From Trissonchulus latispiculum (lineage: Eukaryota; Nematoda; Enoplea; Enoplida; Ironidae): a stretch of DNA of 64,000 nucleotides. The notes under the pieces were generated by a model, which searched no databases, had not been told where the DNA came from, and was given only the letters and a program-made list of their open reading frames with translations. The stretch is from positions 1 to 64,000 of the forward strand of contig JASAND010022323.1 of assembly GCA_030248195.1 (NCBI GenBank), in the 5' to 3' direction. Positions 22,793 to 33,295 of this stretch are shown in pieces (position 1 is the stretch's first letter; each line of letters begins with the position of its first letter). A program made the position numbers and the translations under genes.

Positions 22793-23036
22793 TAATGTAT
22801 AAAACTCCCCAGTAGATCGTGTGTTAAAGATAGGCAAATTGTAGAAACATGTTGAAGCAATAATTTTTAAATGCAAATAATTTTGTAATGCTATTTATTC
22901 TGCGAAAATGCAATTCGCCATCAGAGTTCAATTCAATGAGTCATCAGTCCAATTATTAAGTAATACTGTTATTAGTTATCGTTGAATAGTCGAAAATCGA
23001 AATCTGGCTCTAGTCAGCAACATAGCCCTCATCTTC

Positions 23037-23860
23037 CTACTCCTCAGACTTCCCCTGATTGACGTGTTCCAGATTTCCGGTCCCAGAAATGAGTTCGTTG
23101 TTGCACATGGGACATCTTCCGGTCAAAGTAAATCATGGGTCTATGCATATTGCGTGGAATCTATGCCCACAGTCGATTTGTATGAAATCATTCATTTCAC
23201 GACAGATAGGGCACTCTGTCAGAAGAGAACATCCGCTTAAAAAATTTGGTGTATTTGTTGGCTAATCGTGCTGCTGTTTCATTATGATTGAATTCCATTT
23301 GGTGTATTGGCTAATCGTGCTGGTGTTTCATTTTGACTGAATTCCATTGTTTGGTAGATATTAGCCAAGTGACCATTGACGCTATGCATATTTCGTTGTA
23401 TATCAAATATGTCCCAGGTCAATTTACTCATGAAACTGGAGCAATGGTATTGATTCCAATAATAGTGAAAGGTGTTATCGAGAAACCAGCATGGCTCTGT
23501 GGGTCGAATGAGATAACAGAATTGTTGCAGTGAGCACCATAAGGAACTCTGGATTTGAAAAGATCTAGTTGCTACGTTTTGGACAGTTGGAGCTATTACT
23601 GATTCCTGATCTGTTAAGCCCTGATCGCTACGCATGCTATTCTCTCGTCCTGATCTTTCCATGTCAGTCCCATCTTTTTCAACAGATTTCTCAGAATTAG
23701 AGTCGGCATTACACTTAGTTTCAATCAGGTTACTTTGACTTCGAGGGGTGTTGGAGTCTAGAATTATAAATAATAAAAATAGCAGTACACATGTTTTCAT
23801 GCTAAATATAAAATAAGGTAAAAACATACTGAAAATGGAACAGTTAACAATGTTCGCCAT
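23037..23860 (-). pseudogene. broken RING-H2 finger gene with N-terminal hydrophobic segment
   Basis: Minus strand. The frame from the ATG at 23860 to 23282 encodes 192 residues: an N-terminal hydrophobic segment around residues 20-35 (KTCVLLFLLFIIL), a charged Ser/Glu-rich stretch and a Cys/Trp-rich stretch. After a frame break, 23213-23103 encodes a RING finger of the C3H2C3 type (CPIC, DCGHRFHAIC, CPMC), the fold of E3 ubiquitin ligases. An in-frame TGA sits at 23135-23133 inside the finger, where a residue, often Trp, is expected after Asp-Pro. A tandem duplication of about 50 bp (23248-23345) lies at the frame break and probably caused it. The frame after the finger ends at a TAG (23039-23037). 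An intron at the break is an alternative, but the TGA argues for decay. Its link to the PolB relic next door is unknown. Confidence 0.55.
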
Positions 23861-24099
23861 CAGCTAAAACTTTAATCAATGTAATTATACACTATGCCAT
23901 TCCTATATGCATCTTAAATGCAAAAACAAGCTCAACTGTTTTATTCAACGAATACAAAATAGTCTACTCATTGCATGACATTACAATGTAACATTACACG
24001 ATATGACGTTTAAAATATATCGTTTGTCATCAAAAGCACTAACGTAGTCCTGTTCTGTGCAATGCTGTTAATCTCTCCGCGGTCCTTTCTTATACATAT
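23861..24099. other. spacer
   Basis: Short AT-rich spacer between the RING relic and the polymerase relic; nothing recognised. Confidence 0.4.
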
Positions 24100-25330
24100 C
24101 ATCAAATATTTATGTTGAAAACCTTCGAATAGAGTACCTTTATAGAGTTGATGTTTGATTCTTCTCGATACCACATCTTGTTTCCACATCTCTTGCTCTC
24201 TTTTTTTCTTTCCTTCAGCTTCCAATTTACAGTACATTTCGACCTCAACCCAACAAATTCCCAGATAGTCTTTCCTGACATTTCATCCTTCATCTTTCCC
24301 ATCACCTTTATATTTGTGACGTCATAGCATTTATGGTCCTTGGGGCAGTCACTGCTATCAAACAGGTGCGCATTATTTGCCAGATTTTCGTAGATGTCGT
24401 CGGTTTGGATGCAGTAGATTAGACTGTCAGTGTCAGACATCAGTAATTTAGCGGTAGATCCATACCTGTTACACATAGGTGTAGTGAAAAGCATACATAA
24501 GCCATTTTGATTGGTCTATTATGCAGTTTACTCCGCGTTTACACAGCTCCACTGTAGGTCTTTTCATTTTTACAGTTCACACACTTTCACTAATTACCTT
24601 AAATTACTGTATTTGTTCTTTCTTGTCAACTTCGTCACCTTCTTTTCATCCGTGACTAGTTTAATATCAATGCAGTTGCGCACGTTCTCCATCGTCTTAC
24701 CGAAGACACTGTTATTGAATAGCCTAAATAAATCCTTCTCAAAGTTGTCTTTCTTTCCTTGTTCTGTATTGAACAGAATGTAAGGATCCATCCACTTTGA
24801 TTGTATAAATGATAGAGCACGATATATTTTTGTCAGTTTCAATCCTTTACGCTCTAAATAAACCTTGAGTTTTCGATAGTGCACCATATAGTGTTTTTTA
24901 TATAAATTGGGAGCAAGCTGACTTTACGACTATCAATTTTCAACCTATCCTATGCCTCTCTGGACTAAGGTGATAGCATTTCATCAGTAATTTCCATTTT
25001 TTTCAACTGTCAAGAGATAGTCATTGTGTAGTTCGTTGTGTAATTGGGAGTACTCCATTTCAACTTCCTAGATGCTGGAATCATCCGAAATGGTATCAAC
25101 ATTTATCTGATCATTAAACCCATTCAAATTTAAAGTTCTTTAAAGGGAGTTACTCAGCCATTGTCCATCCTTAGAATTTATTTGCATCCGAATCCATGAA
25201 GTTGGTAAGCGGAGATTGTAATCAGATGCTAGGGGATTATTCGCTTTAGCATACCTGTGACTAATTACCGGCACTCCACTGCCAAGAAAGGTATACATAT
25301 CAGTGTCTTTCAACAATTCGACATTAACAA
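24100..25330 (-). pseudogene. protein-primed DNA polymerase B relic (Polinton/Maverick or adintovirus-like)
   Basis: Minus strand, read from 25330 downwards with several stops and frame changes. Around 25320-25190 it has ISHRYAKANNP, the block before polymerase motif A in this family. The motif A site itself (usually D-x-NNLYG) has decayed. Around 25090-24900 come ISDDSS, ELHNDY and PNLYKKHY. At 24887-24600 are LTKIYRALSF, PYILFNTE and NNSVFGKTMENVR (motif B, normally N-S-x-G). At about 24435 is SDTDSLIY, the motif C DTDS metal site. This is most of the palm domain of the PolB type found in Polintons and related animal viruses. It is clearly dead and its start is cut by the gypsy element at about 25.32 kb. 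No capsid, integrase or ATPase gene of such an element is visible nearby. Confidence 0.8.
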
Positions 25331-25673
25331 AAGCTTCGCTGACGTTAATAACCAGCTTGAGCAACTCAAGTTACAGAATGAGCGTCTTGTAGCTTCCGTT
25401 ACAAAACTAACAGCAAACATGGCAAACCAGCAAAGTTCCGTATGTGCGGTGCAAACTCCTGCTTCACAGCCCTCGTTTGACGACCGGCTAAAACGTTTAG
25501 AGACTCAGGTGCAAAAATTGTGTGATGCAGACAAACCGTCAGAAAGACAGAACAATCGCAGTGATGTAGAATGTTATATTTGTCACAATAAGGGGCACAT
25601 TGCTAGGCAATGTGCTCTGCGACGGCGTGAAACTTCGGTTAAATCTGTAGTTTCAAAACGTCAGGTAAACTGA
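25310..25673 (+). CDS. gag: Gag C-terminal fragment with CCHC zinc knuckle
   Basis: The open frame ends at TGA 25671-25673. The retained part has a predicted coiled-coil-like segment (NNQLEQLKLQNERLVASVTK), then an acidic/polar linker and one CCHC knuckle, CYICHNKGHIARQC, near the C terminus, followed by a basic tail. This is the nucleocapsid end of a Ty3/gypsy Gag, which packages element RNA. The capsid part is missing, and the frame to its left is not Gag-like, so the start is a truncation rather than a real initiation site. Pol follows in the -1 frame with an overlap. No canonical slippery heptamer is evident at the junction. Confidence 0.8.
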
Positions 25674-28600
25674 TACGGCCCTCGCCGGCGGGGGAGGCAA
25701 GGGTCGATCCTGTTTTACAAGCAGACTACCCCTTGAACACTAGAAATTTTGTATGTAATGTTTGTAATTATTTGTTTGAAACGTGTGCAAAAGTTACAAT
25801 GTCTGTTCAGAATCCTTTGCATGTTTCCGGAAAAATTAACGGTCGTCAAACGAACATATTATTAGACACGGGGTCAAGCGTTAACATAATCTCTAAAAAG
25901 TTTTATTCGTTATTTCCACAAGTTAAATTGCAGAAGTGTTGTTGTAATCCAAAGGGTGTAAGTGGTGTGAATTTAAATACAACAGGGTTGTGCTTATTGT
26001 CTGTTTCATTCGGGGGTGATCAGATGGAAGTCCCGTTTATTGTAGCCGAAGACGTTATAGTTGACTGTTTGTTAGGGATGAGTTTTATCAAAGATCAGAA
26101 GCTTCAGCTTGATTTTCACAATAACCACGTGACGTTTTCGGATGGTTCAATCTTACCTATCACTTCAAATGTAACACCGCAGAAGTTCCTTCATAATCTC
26201 CAAGTTGCTGCTGAAGTTATCGATGATGTTCAGTTTAGGGTTACCCTATGTAGGGGATCAACAGTTCCGGCCCACTCTAAAGTATTGTTCAACGGTGTAG
26301 CAGGGATATTTTCTGAGAACACTTTCCTTTTCGAGCCAACTACGGACATACCACGTCTATCTGCAGAATGCGCCTTGGTCCGTCCGAAAACAGGTAGACT
26401 ACCAGTATTAGCTGTCAGTAATTCCAATAAACCAATTAGGCTGAAAAAGGGAAGGATACTAGGGCATCTTTTTCCATATGTTGGTGAAGTTAAAGTTCCC
26501 ACTGTTAGTAACGGTGTAGTATCAAAGGACTCTAGAGAAAACGTAACTGGGTGCTTTACTGTAGCCGAAGACGGCGGCACAGTTAAGCCATCGTTTGCTT
26601 TGCCACCCGGTGTTAGCTTCGAGAAAATAGGCTGTCGTGAAAATTCTGGCGAAGTGGCAAAGCTGTGCTCTTTACTGCACGAAAATGCTGATGTGTTTTC
26701 CCAGAATGACAGAGACATAGGTAGAACAAATGTCGTCACTCATAAAATTGATACGCAAGGTTATAACCCTGTTTAACAACGATATCGCAGGTTGGCACCA
26801 CATGAACAACAGGTGGAACATGACCACGTTGAGGATATGAGGAGCCGTGGCATCATAACACCGTCCAATTCTCCATGGGCATCACCAGTGGTGATTGTCA
26901 AAAAGAAAGACGGTTCTGACCGTTTCTGCATAGATTTTCGCAAAGTGAACTCCCTTACACGGAAAGATACTTATCCAATTCCACGAATAGATGAAACCAT
27001 AGACGCTTTAACAGGGGCAAAGTATTTTACAACATTAGACCTTTCCAGTGGCTACTGGCAAATCGGCGTCGCACCTGAAGATCGAGAGAAAACGGCGTTT
27101 GTCACAAGAGAAGGGCTCTTTGAATTTACGGTTATGCCTTTCGGCCTAATAAACGCACCGGCTACTTTTCAACGACTAATGGAAACGGTACTCAAAACTT
27201 GTTTAAGGAAATTCGCTCTAGTGTACATTGACGACATCATAGTGTATTCCAAGACGATGGAAGAACATATGGGACACCTTCGTTCTGTTTTTTCGCTTTT
27301 GCGTAATGCAGGATTAAAGTTGAAAGGTAAAAAGTGCATATTTTGTGCAAATTCGGTGCCATATTTGGGACATGTAATATCCGAAAATGAGCTGAGGCCC
27401 GACCCTAGTAAAGTTGAAGCCATTGCAAACTTTCCGCAGCCTAAGAATGTCACGGAGCTTAAACGGTTTCTAGGTCTTCTTTCCTACTATCGTAAGTTTA
27501 TTCCGAATTTGGCCACAATAGCAAATCCACTTTATAGGCTTCTCAAGAAAAATAGAGAGTTTCATTGGGATGCATCAGCCGAACAAAGTTTTCAGGATGC
27601 TCGCCGTAGCGTGTCTACAAATTCGGTTTTAGCTCTACCTGACTTCCGCAGGGACTTCATAATACACACTGACGCCAGTGGCGTAGGCATTGGTGCTGTT
27701 CTGTCGCAAATGACTGATACGGGCGAGCGTCCAGTCTGTTTTATTAGTCGAAAATTGCAGCCGGCTGAAGCGAAATATCCTCCCATTGAGCAGGAAGCCT
27801 TAGCATTGGTTTGGGCTTTGCAGATCTTTCGTCCGTATGTTTATGGCTGCAACTTTGTAGTATTTACTGACCATAATCCTCTCTGCTGGTTACGGTCACT
27901 TCGAACACCTTCTAACAGGTTGATACGTTGGTCGCTGGCTCTTCAAGAGTATGACGGATATATGACGATAAACTACAAACCTGGGCAACAAAATACAGTG
28001 GCAGATGCCTTGTCAAGGGCTCCGGTAAGTAAGAATACGGGCAATGCTGGGACGTCCAGGTCCCCTATAGCAAACGCCGGTATGGGTGTTTTTGTGGTCG
28101 ATATACCCTTCGATGGAACGATCACGCCTTCCAAATTGCAACAAGAGCAACTAGGAGATGATTTTTGTCGCCCAATATTGAGGAACTTACAAAAATTAAA
28201 TCCACCAGAGGAACTTCCACGAGGTGTGAATATTAAAGATTTTGTCATTCAGGATGGCATATTGTTGTGCTTTTGGAAGGGTAGGGCCACGAGAGTAGTT
28301 GTTCCTGCAACTCTTCAGCGAGACATATTACGTCAGGCTCATGACTATCCACCGTCCGGCCACACTGGTGTTTTCAAAACAATGGGTCGACTGCTGCCTC
28401 GGTATTATTGGCCACGCCTGAGGCAAGATGTAATAGCGTGGTGCCGCTCGTGTGATGAGTGTCAGCAATTCAAAACAGGGAAATGTCCAAAAGCGCCATT
28501 ACAAACATTGTCTATGACAGCTGCGTAATTTGACCGTATAGCAGTAGATTTCGTTGGACCCTTACCGCAGACCAAAGACAAGAATCGTTATCTACTTGTT

Positions 28601-29407
28601 TTTGTTGACTATTTTTCAAAATGGATTGAATTGTTTCCAACTCGTAAGATGGATAGCACCATTGTTGCAAAACATTTCGTGGAAGATATTGTCTGTAGGC
28701 ATGGATGTCCACGTACGTTGGTGTCCGACCAAGGCCGTGCTTTCACATCTAGTATGCTTCGTCAGGTAGCCAGACAATTGAGGTGCCGTAAGGTGTCCAC
28801 GGTTGCTTATCATTCACAGTCCAACGGGTTGGTGGAAAGGGCGATTCGGTCTGTAAAGGGTATCTTGTCCACATATGCCAACCGTAGAGCTACCGATTGG
28901 GATTCATATTCGCCTTTTGCTGCTCTGGCATTAAGAACCTGCATCCAATCTTCCACTAAGTTTACTCCGTTTGAGATAATATACGGTCGACAGCCTCGCC
29001 TACCATTAGATACCTCAGTAATTGCCGAGAACAGCGGTAGTAGGAAAACAACACCTCACCAATATACGAAGAGGTTGGAACGGGGAATGGTTAAAGTGTA
29101 TAAGCAGGTAAAGAAGCATTTGAATACTGCGCACCTAACTCAGAAACGGCAGTACGATAAAAATACTGGTTTGCCGACGTTCGTCATTGGCGATAGGGTA
29201 CTTTTGGAAGCTACCAGGGCAAGGCGAAAGGGGCCTCGGTTTGAACAATGGCAACCGGGCTATGAGATAAAGCGACAGATATCTCCAGTTATTTATGAAC
29301 TGAGGGACAGCATTAGTGGAAAGACTTTAAAGGTGCACAGTAACCAAATCATCAAGCATGTGCAGCGGGACTCAATGACTGGTATCACTATATTTGAGGA
29401 TGAGTGA
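25671..29407 (+). pseudogene. pol: Ty3/gypsy Pol (PR-RT-RH-IN) with two nonsense codons
   Basis: One reading frame runs from the gag stop to 29407, interrupted only by TAA at 26774-26776 and TAA at 28526-28528. Aspartic protease: LLDTGSSVNII near 25860. Reverse transcriptase: FTTLDLSSGYWQI, MPFGLINAPATFQ and YIDDIIVYS (catalytic YIDD about 27220-27231). RNase H: HTDASGVGIGAVL near 27670, then FTDHNPLCW. Integrase: HHCC finger about 28340-28465 (H, GH, CRSCDEC), then VDFVGPL, SDQGRAF and VERAI as D, D and E of the catalytic triad (about 28545, 28727, 28832). The first stop lies between protease and RT, the second just before the integrase core. Apart from the stops all catalytic motifs are present, so inactivation appears recent. 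Together the domains process Gag-Pol, copy the RNA to DNA and integrate it. Confidence 0.92.
28020..28030 (+). promoter_or_regulatory. candidate 5' splice site inside pol
   Basis: CCG|GTAAGT at 28022-28030 matches the consensus donor. The exon would end at a codon boundary (28024) in the pol frame. The candidate acceptor TTTAG at 29733-29737 leads into the third ORF in the same phase. This is inference from sequence only. Confidence 0.35.
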
Positions 29408-29737
29408 ACGAGTGATTGAGTCGAATAAATGCTGCTTGTGTCAAAATTTTAACTGGGTTTGAACGACGTTCTGAGTGTGTATAAATGCTTGGTTTATGTG
29501 AACTTGGCCGGCCTGTATACCTGAACCCGTTTGTGCGTGCATGCATGTGTATGTCTATTTGTTTGTGTGTGCGTGTATGTGTTTGTGCCAGTTAGACATG
29601 GATACCCGTTGTTTCATACCGCTTACGAAGTCTTAAAATTACATGAGCACATAATATGCGGAACTTTGTTGGTCACAGTGGCTGTAACGCATAATCATTG
29701 GGACGTCCAGGTCCCCTTAACTGATTGTTGTGTTTAG
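29408..29737 (+). other. pol-ORF3 spacer with TG-rich tract
   Basis: Non-coding spacer. It has a TG/CG-rich tract at 29530-29590, and at 29699-29717 a 19-nt segment identical to pol 28048-28066. It ends in a T-rich stretch and TTTAG, a plausible 3' splice site. Confidence 0.5.
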
Positions 29738-30793
29738 GCCACTGGAGAAGCCGTGCTGTTTTACGGAGTGCAAGACTTTCTCTCCAATATGCATCCCGCC
29801 TCAATCTCTGTTTGTGGTGAGCAGTTTTCGAGTGCCGAGCAGTGCCATACGTGGGCTAAAACGTTCATTGGCGAAGCAGATGGCCTTCGTGAACAGCTTG
29901 CCCAAGAACCGGACCCAAAGCGGTGTAAATCAATGGCCAAGGATTGGAAAGTCTTTACGAATACAAGCCAATGCTTCTCACCTAAGTGGTCTCTTGTGAA
30001 GGATTTCGTCTTGTTTGGCATCCTGTTCGCCAAGTTTGAACAGAACCAGGTTTTGAGAGAAAAGTTATGCGGTACCGGCACAAGTTGGCTTATCGAAGCC
30101 AATCCTCACGATGCACACTACGGAGCTGGTGAGGGAAAGACAGCGCTTTCCCGAAAATTGCAGAGCGATTTTGTCAACTTAGCAGGAGAAAACGTCATGG
30201 GTCAAATGTTGGAGGTAATCAGGGGGTACTTCAACGGGCAATTTCATTTTCCCAAGTATCTCTTAGTATCGGATTCGCTAGGTAGAGGGTTGGAACAGAA
30301 CGATGTCTACAACATGGTTTGCGTACCCGGTGCTCGAATCCAGACAATATTGAAGGTGGCTCGGCTTGCATGTCACTCAGGGTATGTTGGGTGTGTGATC
30401 CTTGGAGGTACAAATAACCTAAGCCTTCCGGATCGTCGGGTGAATGAAAGAGAGGGTACACCGATGCCTAGCAAATTTAAAAGTGTGCTATCGCAGTTTG
30501 AGAAGCAGGTCAAGCGATTTACAGAAGAGCGCCCCAACCAACGTTTGCTGCTCTGTGAGATCCCTCCCAGACTTTGTGACTCTCGGCCAGACGGCAAGCC
30601 ATCTCGCTTGCAGAGTCTGCTAAGGAAGGTTAACGTTGCTTTAGCAGGGCTCGCGACCACCAATTCAACTGTGCAAATCCTCAAGATACACGATCTTCTG
30701 GTGAACCCTGCCTACTTCCGAGAAGGGGACTTGCACTTTAGTAATTCTGGAAAGCTTGCCCTGAAAGCTATCTTCAAGGAAAATTTGGAATAA
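29738..30793 (+). CDS. NADAR domain fused to SGNH-hydrolase-like domain (element ORF3)
   Basis: About 350 codons, intact, ending at TAA 30791-30793. Counting from codon 29753, residues 3-158 form a NADAR domain: FYGVQDFLSNMHP, FSSAEQCHTWAK (family S-x-E-h...K), DPKRCKSMAK, a Trp-Lys block, AKFEQN, then NPHDAHYGAG and NVMGQMLEVIR, the family's D-x-x-(W/Y)-G-x-G and G-x-N-x-x-G signatures. NADAR proteins (YbiA family) remove ADP-ribose, including from guanine in nucleic acid. Residues 168-342 resemble an SGNH/GDSL hydrolase: VSDSLGRGL (block I, Ser175), GGTNN (218-222, block III) and DLHFSNSG (326-333), with His328 but the Asp two rather than three residues before it. The first ATG (29789) lies inside the NADAR fold, and the frame opens at a TAG overlapping a splice-acceptor-like TTTAG, so translation probably starts on an upstream exon. 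The ORF sits in the env position. Role in the element is unknown. Confidence 0.85.
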   Translation, partial: ATGEAVLFYGVQDFLSNMHPASISVCGEQFSSAEQCHTWAKTFIGEADGLREQLAQEPDPKRCKSMAKDWKVFTNTSQCFSPKWSLVKDFVLFGILFAKFEQNQVLREKLCGTGTSWLIEANPHDAHYGAGEGKTALSRKLQSDFVNLAGENVMGQMLEVIRGYFNGQFHFPKYLLVSDSLGRGLEQNDVYNMVCVPGARIQTILKVARLACHSGYVGCVILGGTNNLSLPDRRVNEREGTPMPSKFKSVLSQFEKQVKRFTEERPNQRLLLCEIPPRLCDSRPDGKPSRLQSLLRKVNVALAGLATTNSTVQILKIHDLLVNPAYFREGDLHFSNSGKLALKAIFKENLE

Positions 30794-31060
30794 GACATGA
30801 AATTATGTAACTGTAAGGATGCTCAGGTCCTCTGTATCAGTTACATGCAAATTTTGTTGAAAGTTAATTTATATAGTGACCGTAAGAACTATGCAGAGCC
30901 GGTGTACTATTAGACATACGTATTGGTCATTTTTGTTTATTTCTGTTGTGATTATTTATACAATATGCATTTTTGTATGGTGGTTTGTCTTAATCTCAGC
31001 TTTCTTTTAGTCGCATTTTCCGTTTTTATAGATGCTACCATTTTTAAGAGGGGGGGGGAA
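30794..31060 (+). promoter_or_regulatory. 3' untranslated region and polypurine tract
   Basis: Non-coding after ORF3, ending in the purine run AAGAGGGGGGGGGAA (31046-31060). The run is directly followed by TGTGAAAACC, as expected for the plus-strand primer site next to a 3' LTR. Confidence 0.75.
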
Positions 31061-31275
31061 TGTGAAAACCATAGTAGTGAATCAAAAGTATAAAAAGAGC
31101 TTTTGATTAGATTTTGAGTGTGATCTGATCCGAATACTCAAGTGGTTGCTGCAGGTAGTTGCAGCTTATGATGTTTTGGAACATTGTTCATTAAAGCTGA
31201 CGTGTATTTGCTGCTAAGGGTGTTATTTGCTAAGCTGGGCCTTTTCACTAGATCTACTTCAGTCATTTTTAAACA
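31061..31275 (+). repeat. 3' LTR (right edge uncertain)
   Basis: It starts TGTGAAAACC right after the polypurine tract. A TATA box (AGTATAAAAAGAGC) lies about 28 bp in, and an ATTAAAG polyadenylation-like signal near 31190. The right edge is a guess because no 5' LTR exists to compare with. Confidence 0.6.
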
Positions 31276-31859
31276 GGCATCCCATGAAAATGACGCTGAC
31301 GTGAAATAATGAGCACGGTCCAGCCCATAGTTATATAGACAGAAGTATCTAAAATTTTAAAAACATCTCCCAAAAGTAGTACGTCAGTTTCCAGGTATAA
31401 GTCAGAAGTCTCCCATGGTTCTAATTTTAAATGCAGTCCATAAAGTCTGTGCGTGCAAATAGTCGCCGTCTGTCTGAAATTATTTCCCCAAATTAAGTAA
31501 TAGCAAATTTTTGTTTTGGTGGTGATGTTGTTTCATTAAACCCTGCCACGAGTCCATTTAGTCACAGGGGTCGACTCTTTTTCTTAGAATACAAGGTTCA
31601 AGTCCATTTAGTCCATTTAGTGAGTGAATATTAGGGTGAACTTTTCTTCACTTTATATCTTAGGTTTTCGGTGAGTTGTGCCAAGGACACTGCCATGAAT
31701 TGGTAACTGTCAGTGCAATTCAATTTAATTTATTGAAAGTAAGGGGAAAATATAAGAAAGACGGGGGAGTAGAAGATTCACAGAGACAGGTAATGTCTGA
31801 AACAATGTTTAAACAATTCAATACTGGAAGCCTGTACAACTACAGCAGGTACGTAAGCC
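31276..31859. other. no gene recognised
   Basis: AT-rich spacer. AGTCCATTTAG recurs three times near 31550-31620. A 62-codon frame at 31676-31864 has no support. Confidence 0.45.
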
Positions 31860-33295
31860 TCTAAGCTCCCTCTGAAAGGTTGCCACTTCAAAAGATTCGT
31901 CTGGATGCAAATGGTTATATCCATTAATTATTTTATAGACCAAAACCAAATCTCTAAAGTCGCTGCGAGAGTTTTACGTACGCGCTTTTCATAAAGTAAC
32001 ACCCTGAGGAAGATAACTACATGTAAAATATCTTTGGACACTTTCAACATTATCAATGTCTGACACAAAGCCAGGGTTCCAAATTTCAGAGTTAGCCACA
32101 ATGTTCATGAAATCTTAAATCAGTTGTCATCAACACTCCCAAATCAGAAATACATATGGTGTCACTCAGCTGAGCTTGGTTTAGGACATAACCGTGGTGG
32201 GGGTTAGAGTTGTTAATATGAAATACAATACACTTGTGGGTTTTCTAAAGTTAACTGCCATTCATCACGCCATATAGCAATTTCATCAAGGCTACTTTAA
32301 GTCCCTATTCCACAACCCCTTTTTAACAGTTAAATACATTTTTACATCATCTGCATACATCAAAATTTTAGTTCGAGTAACAAATGGTAGGTCATTAATA
32401 TAAATTATGAAAAGAGTAGGGCCTAGAATGGAGCCTTAGGGAACCCCACTAGTCACGGTCAACAGATACTCCATGCTCTTATCCAACACGTTGCCTTCTA
32501 TTAGAGACGAAATGTTTAGCCATTTTAACACTTCACCACTGATACCAATTTTTTCAAGCTTGACAACAATTTTTATGCGAGACAGAGTTAAGCTTTAAAG
32601 ACAGATTACATCTACATAATTACCCTTATCAACAGCATTAACACTATCTCTTAACACATATAACAAATTAGTTTTTGTTGATTTCTTCAAACAACCACAC
32701 TATAGAGGGGATAATATTTCTCGATTGAGGCAAAAATCTAGTGGATATTTATTAGTACTAGTGGTTTCATAAATTGCATATAATACTGATGTCTGTAATT
32801 TTCAACTTTATTGGCAGCCCCTTTATTTTTATAAATAGGAGTGATATTAGAATCTTTCCACATTTGGAACAACACCACTTTGGAATGAGAAGTCATAAAT
32901 GACAGAGACTGAAGGCTAATTCTGCCGACAAGGTCTTGATGAACATAGTTGGGATGCCATCCGGACCTTGTACCATGTTGTTCGGGAATTTCCGAAGAAG
33001 CCGTTCAAAGATAGCCTAAGTAGAGAAATCAAAGTTCCAGGTATCAGGGATATCATAGATGATAGATTCCAAACGGGGGTGATGTCCATTATCAGTAGTG
33101 AACACCAAATTAAAAACATGACCCAACAGGTTTGCATTACCTTTTGGATCCCAAACAAATATACCGTTGTCAGTTACTAGCGTAGGTATACTTGGTTAGA
33201 TTTTAAGCTTCGAGTTAGCATAAGCATCAACCTATTTACCAACGCCCATATAGGACACCAGCCTTGCTTCTTTTTGACGTCTTTCCTCTACCAAG
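31860..33295 (-). pseudogene. CR1/Jockey-like non-LTR retrotransposon reverse transcriptase relic
   Basis: Minus strand, from about 33295 down to 31860, with stops and frameshifts. In order: NSKLKI and VFTTDNGHHPRL (before the RT core), GPDGIPTMFIKTL near 32960, VWKDSNITPIYKNKG near 32850, a decayed stretch, then TSGVP, stop, GSILGPTLFIIYINDLP (32390-32460), MYADDVKMYL with the catalytic ADD near 32355, and finally LVYKIINGYN near 31935. This order is characteristic of the CR1/Jockey-type LINE RT. The stop in GVP(Q)GS is a likely CAG-to-TAG change. The endonuclease part and ORF1 are absent: the copy is 5'-truncated where the second gypsy relic begins. Confidence 0.85.

Larger units (their letters stand above)
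25310..31275 (+). mobile_element. Ty3/gypsy LTR retrotransposon with extra NADAR-SGNH ORF, 5'-truncated
   Basis: Order on the plus strand: C-terminal part of gag, pol (protease, reverse transcriptase, RNase H, integrase), a third ORF, a polypurine tract and the start of the 3' LTR. The 5' LTR, primer-binding site and most of gag are missing. Gag begins abruptly where the PolB relic stops, at about 25310-25330. Two nonsense codons in pol and the missing 5' end make it non-autonomous today, but divergence looks modest. The 3' edge is uncertain because there is no second LTR to compare with. Confidence 0.88.

Noticed and set aside
23133..23135. TGA in the RING finger as a selenocysteine or recoded codon
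   Set aside because: The site is not a ligand position, no SECIS-like element is evident, and the frame is broken nearby; simple decay fits better.
25640..25680. Frameshift heptamer at the gag-pol junction of the 25.3-31.3 kb element
   Set aside because: The phase requires -1, but no X-XXY-YYZ heptamer is present in the overlap.
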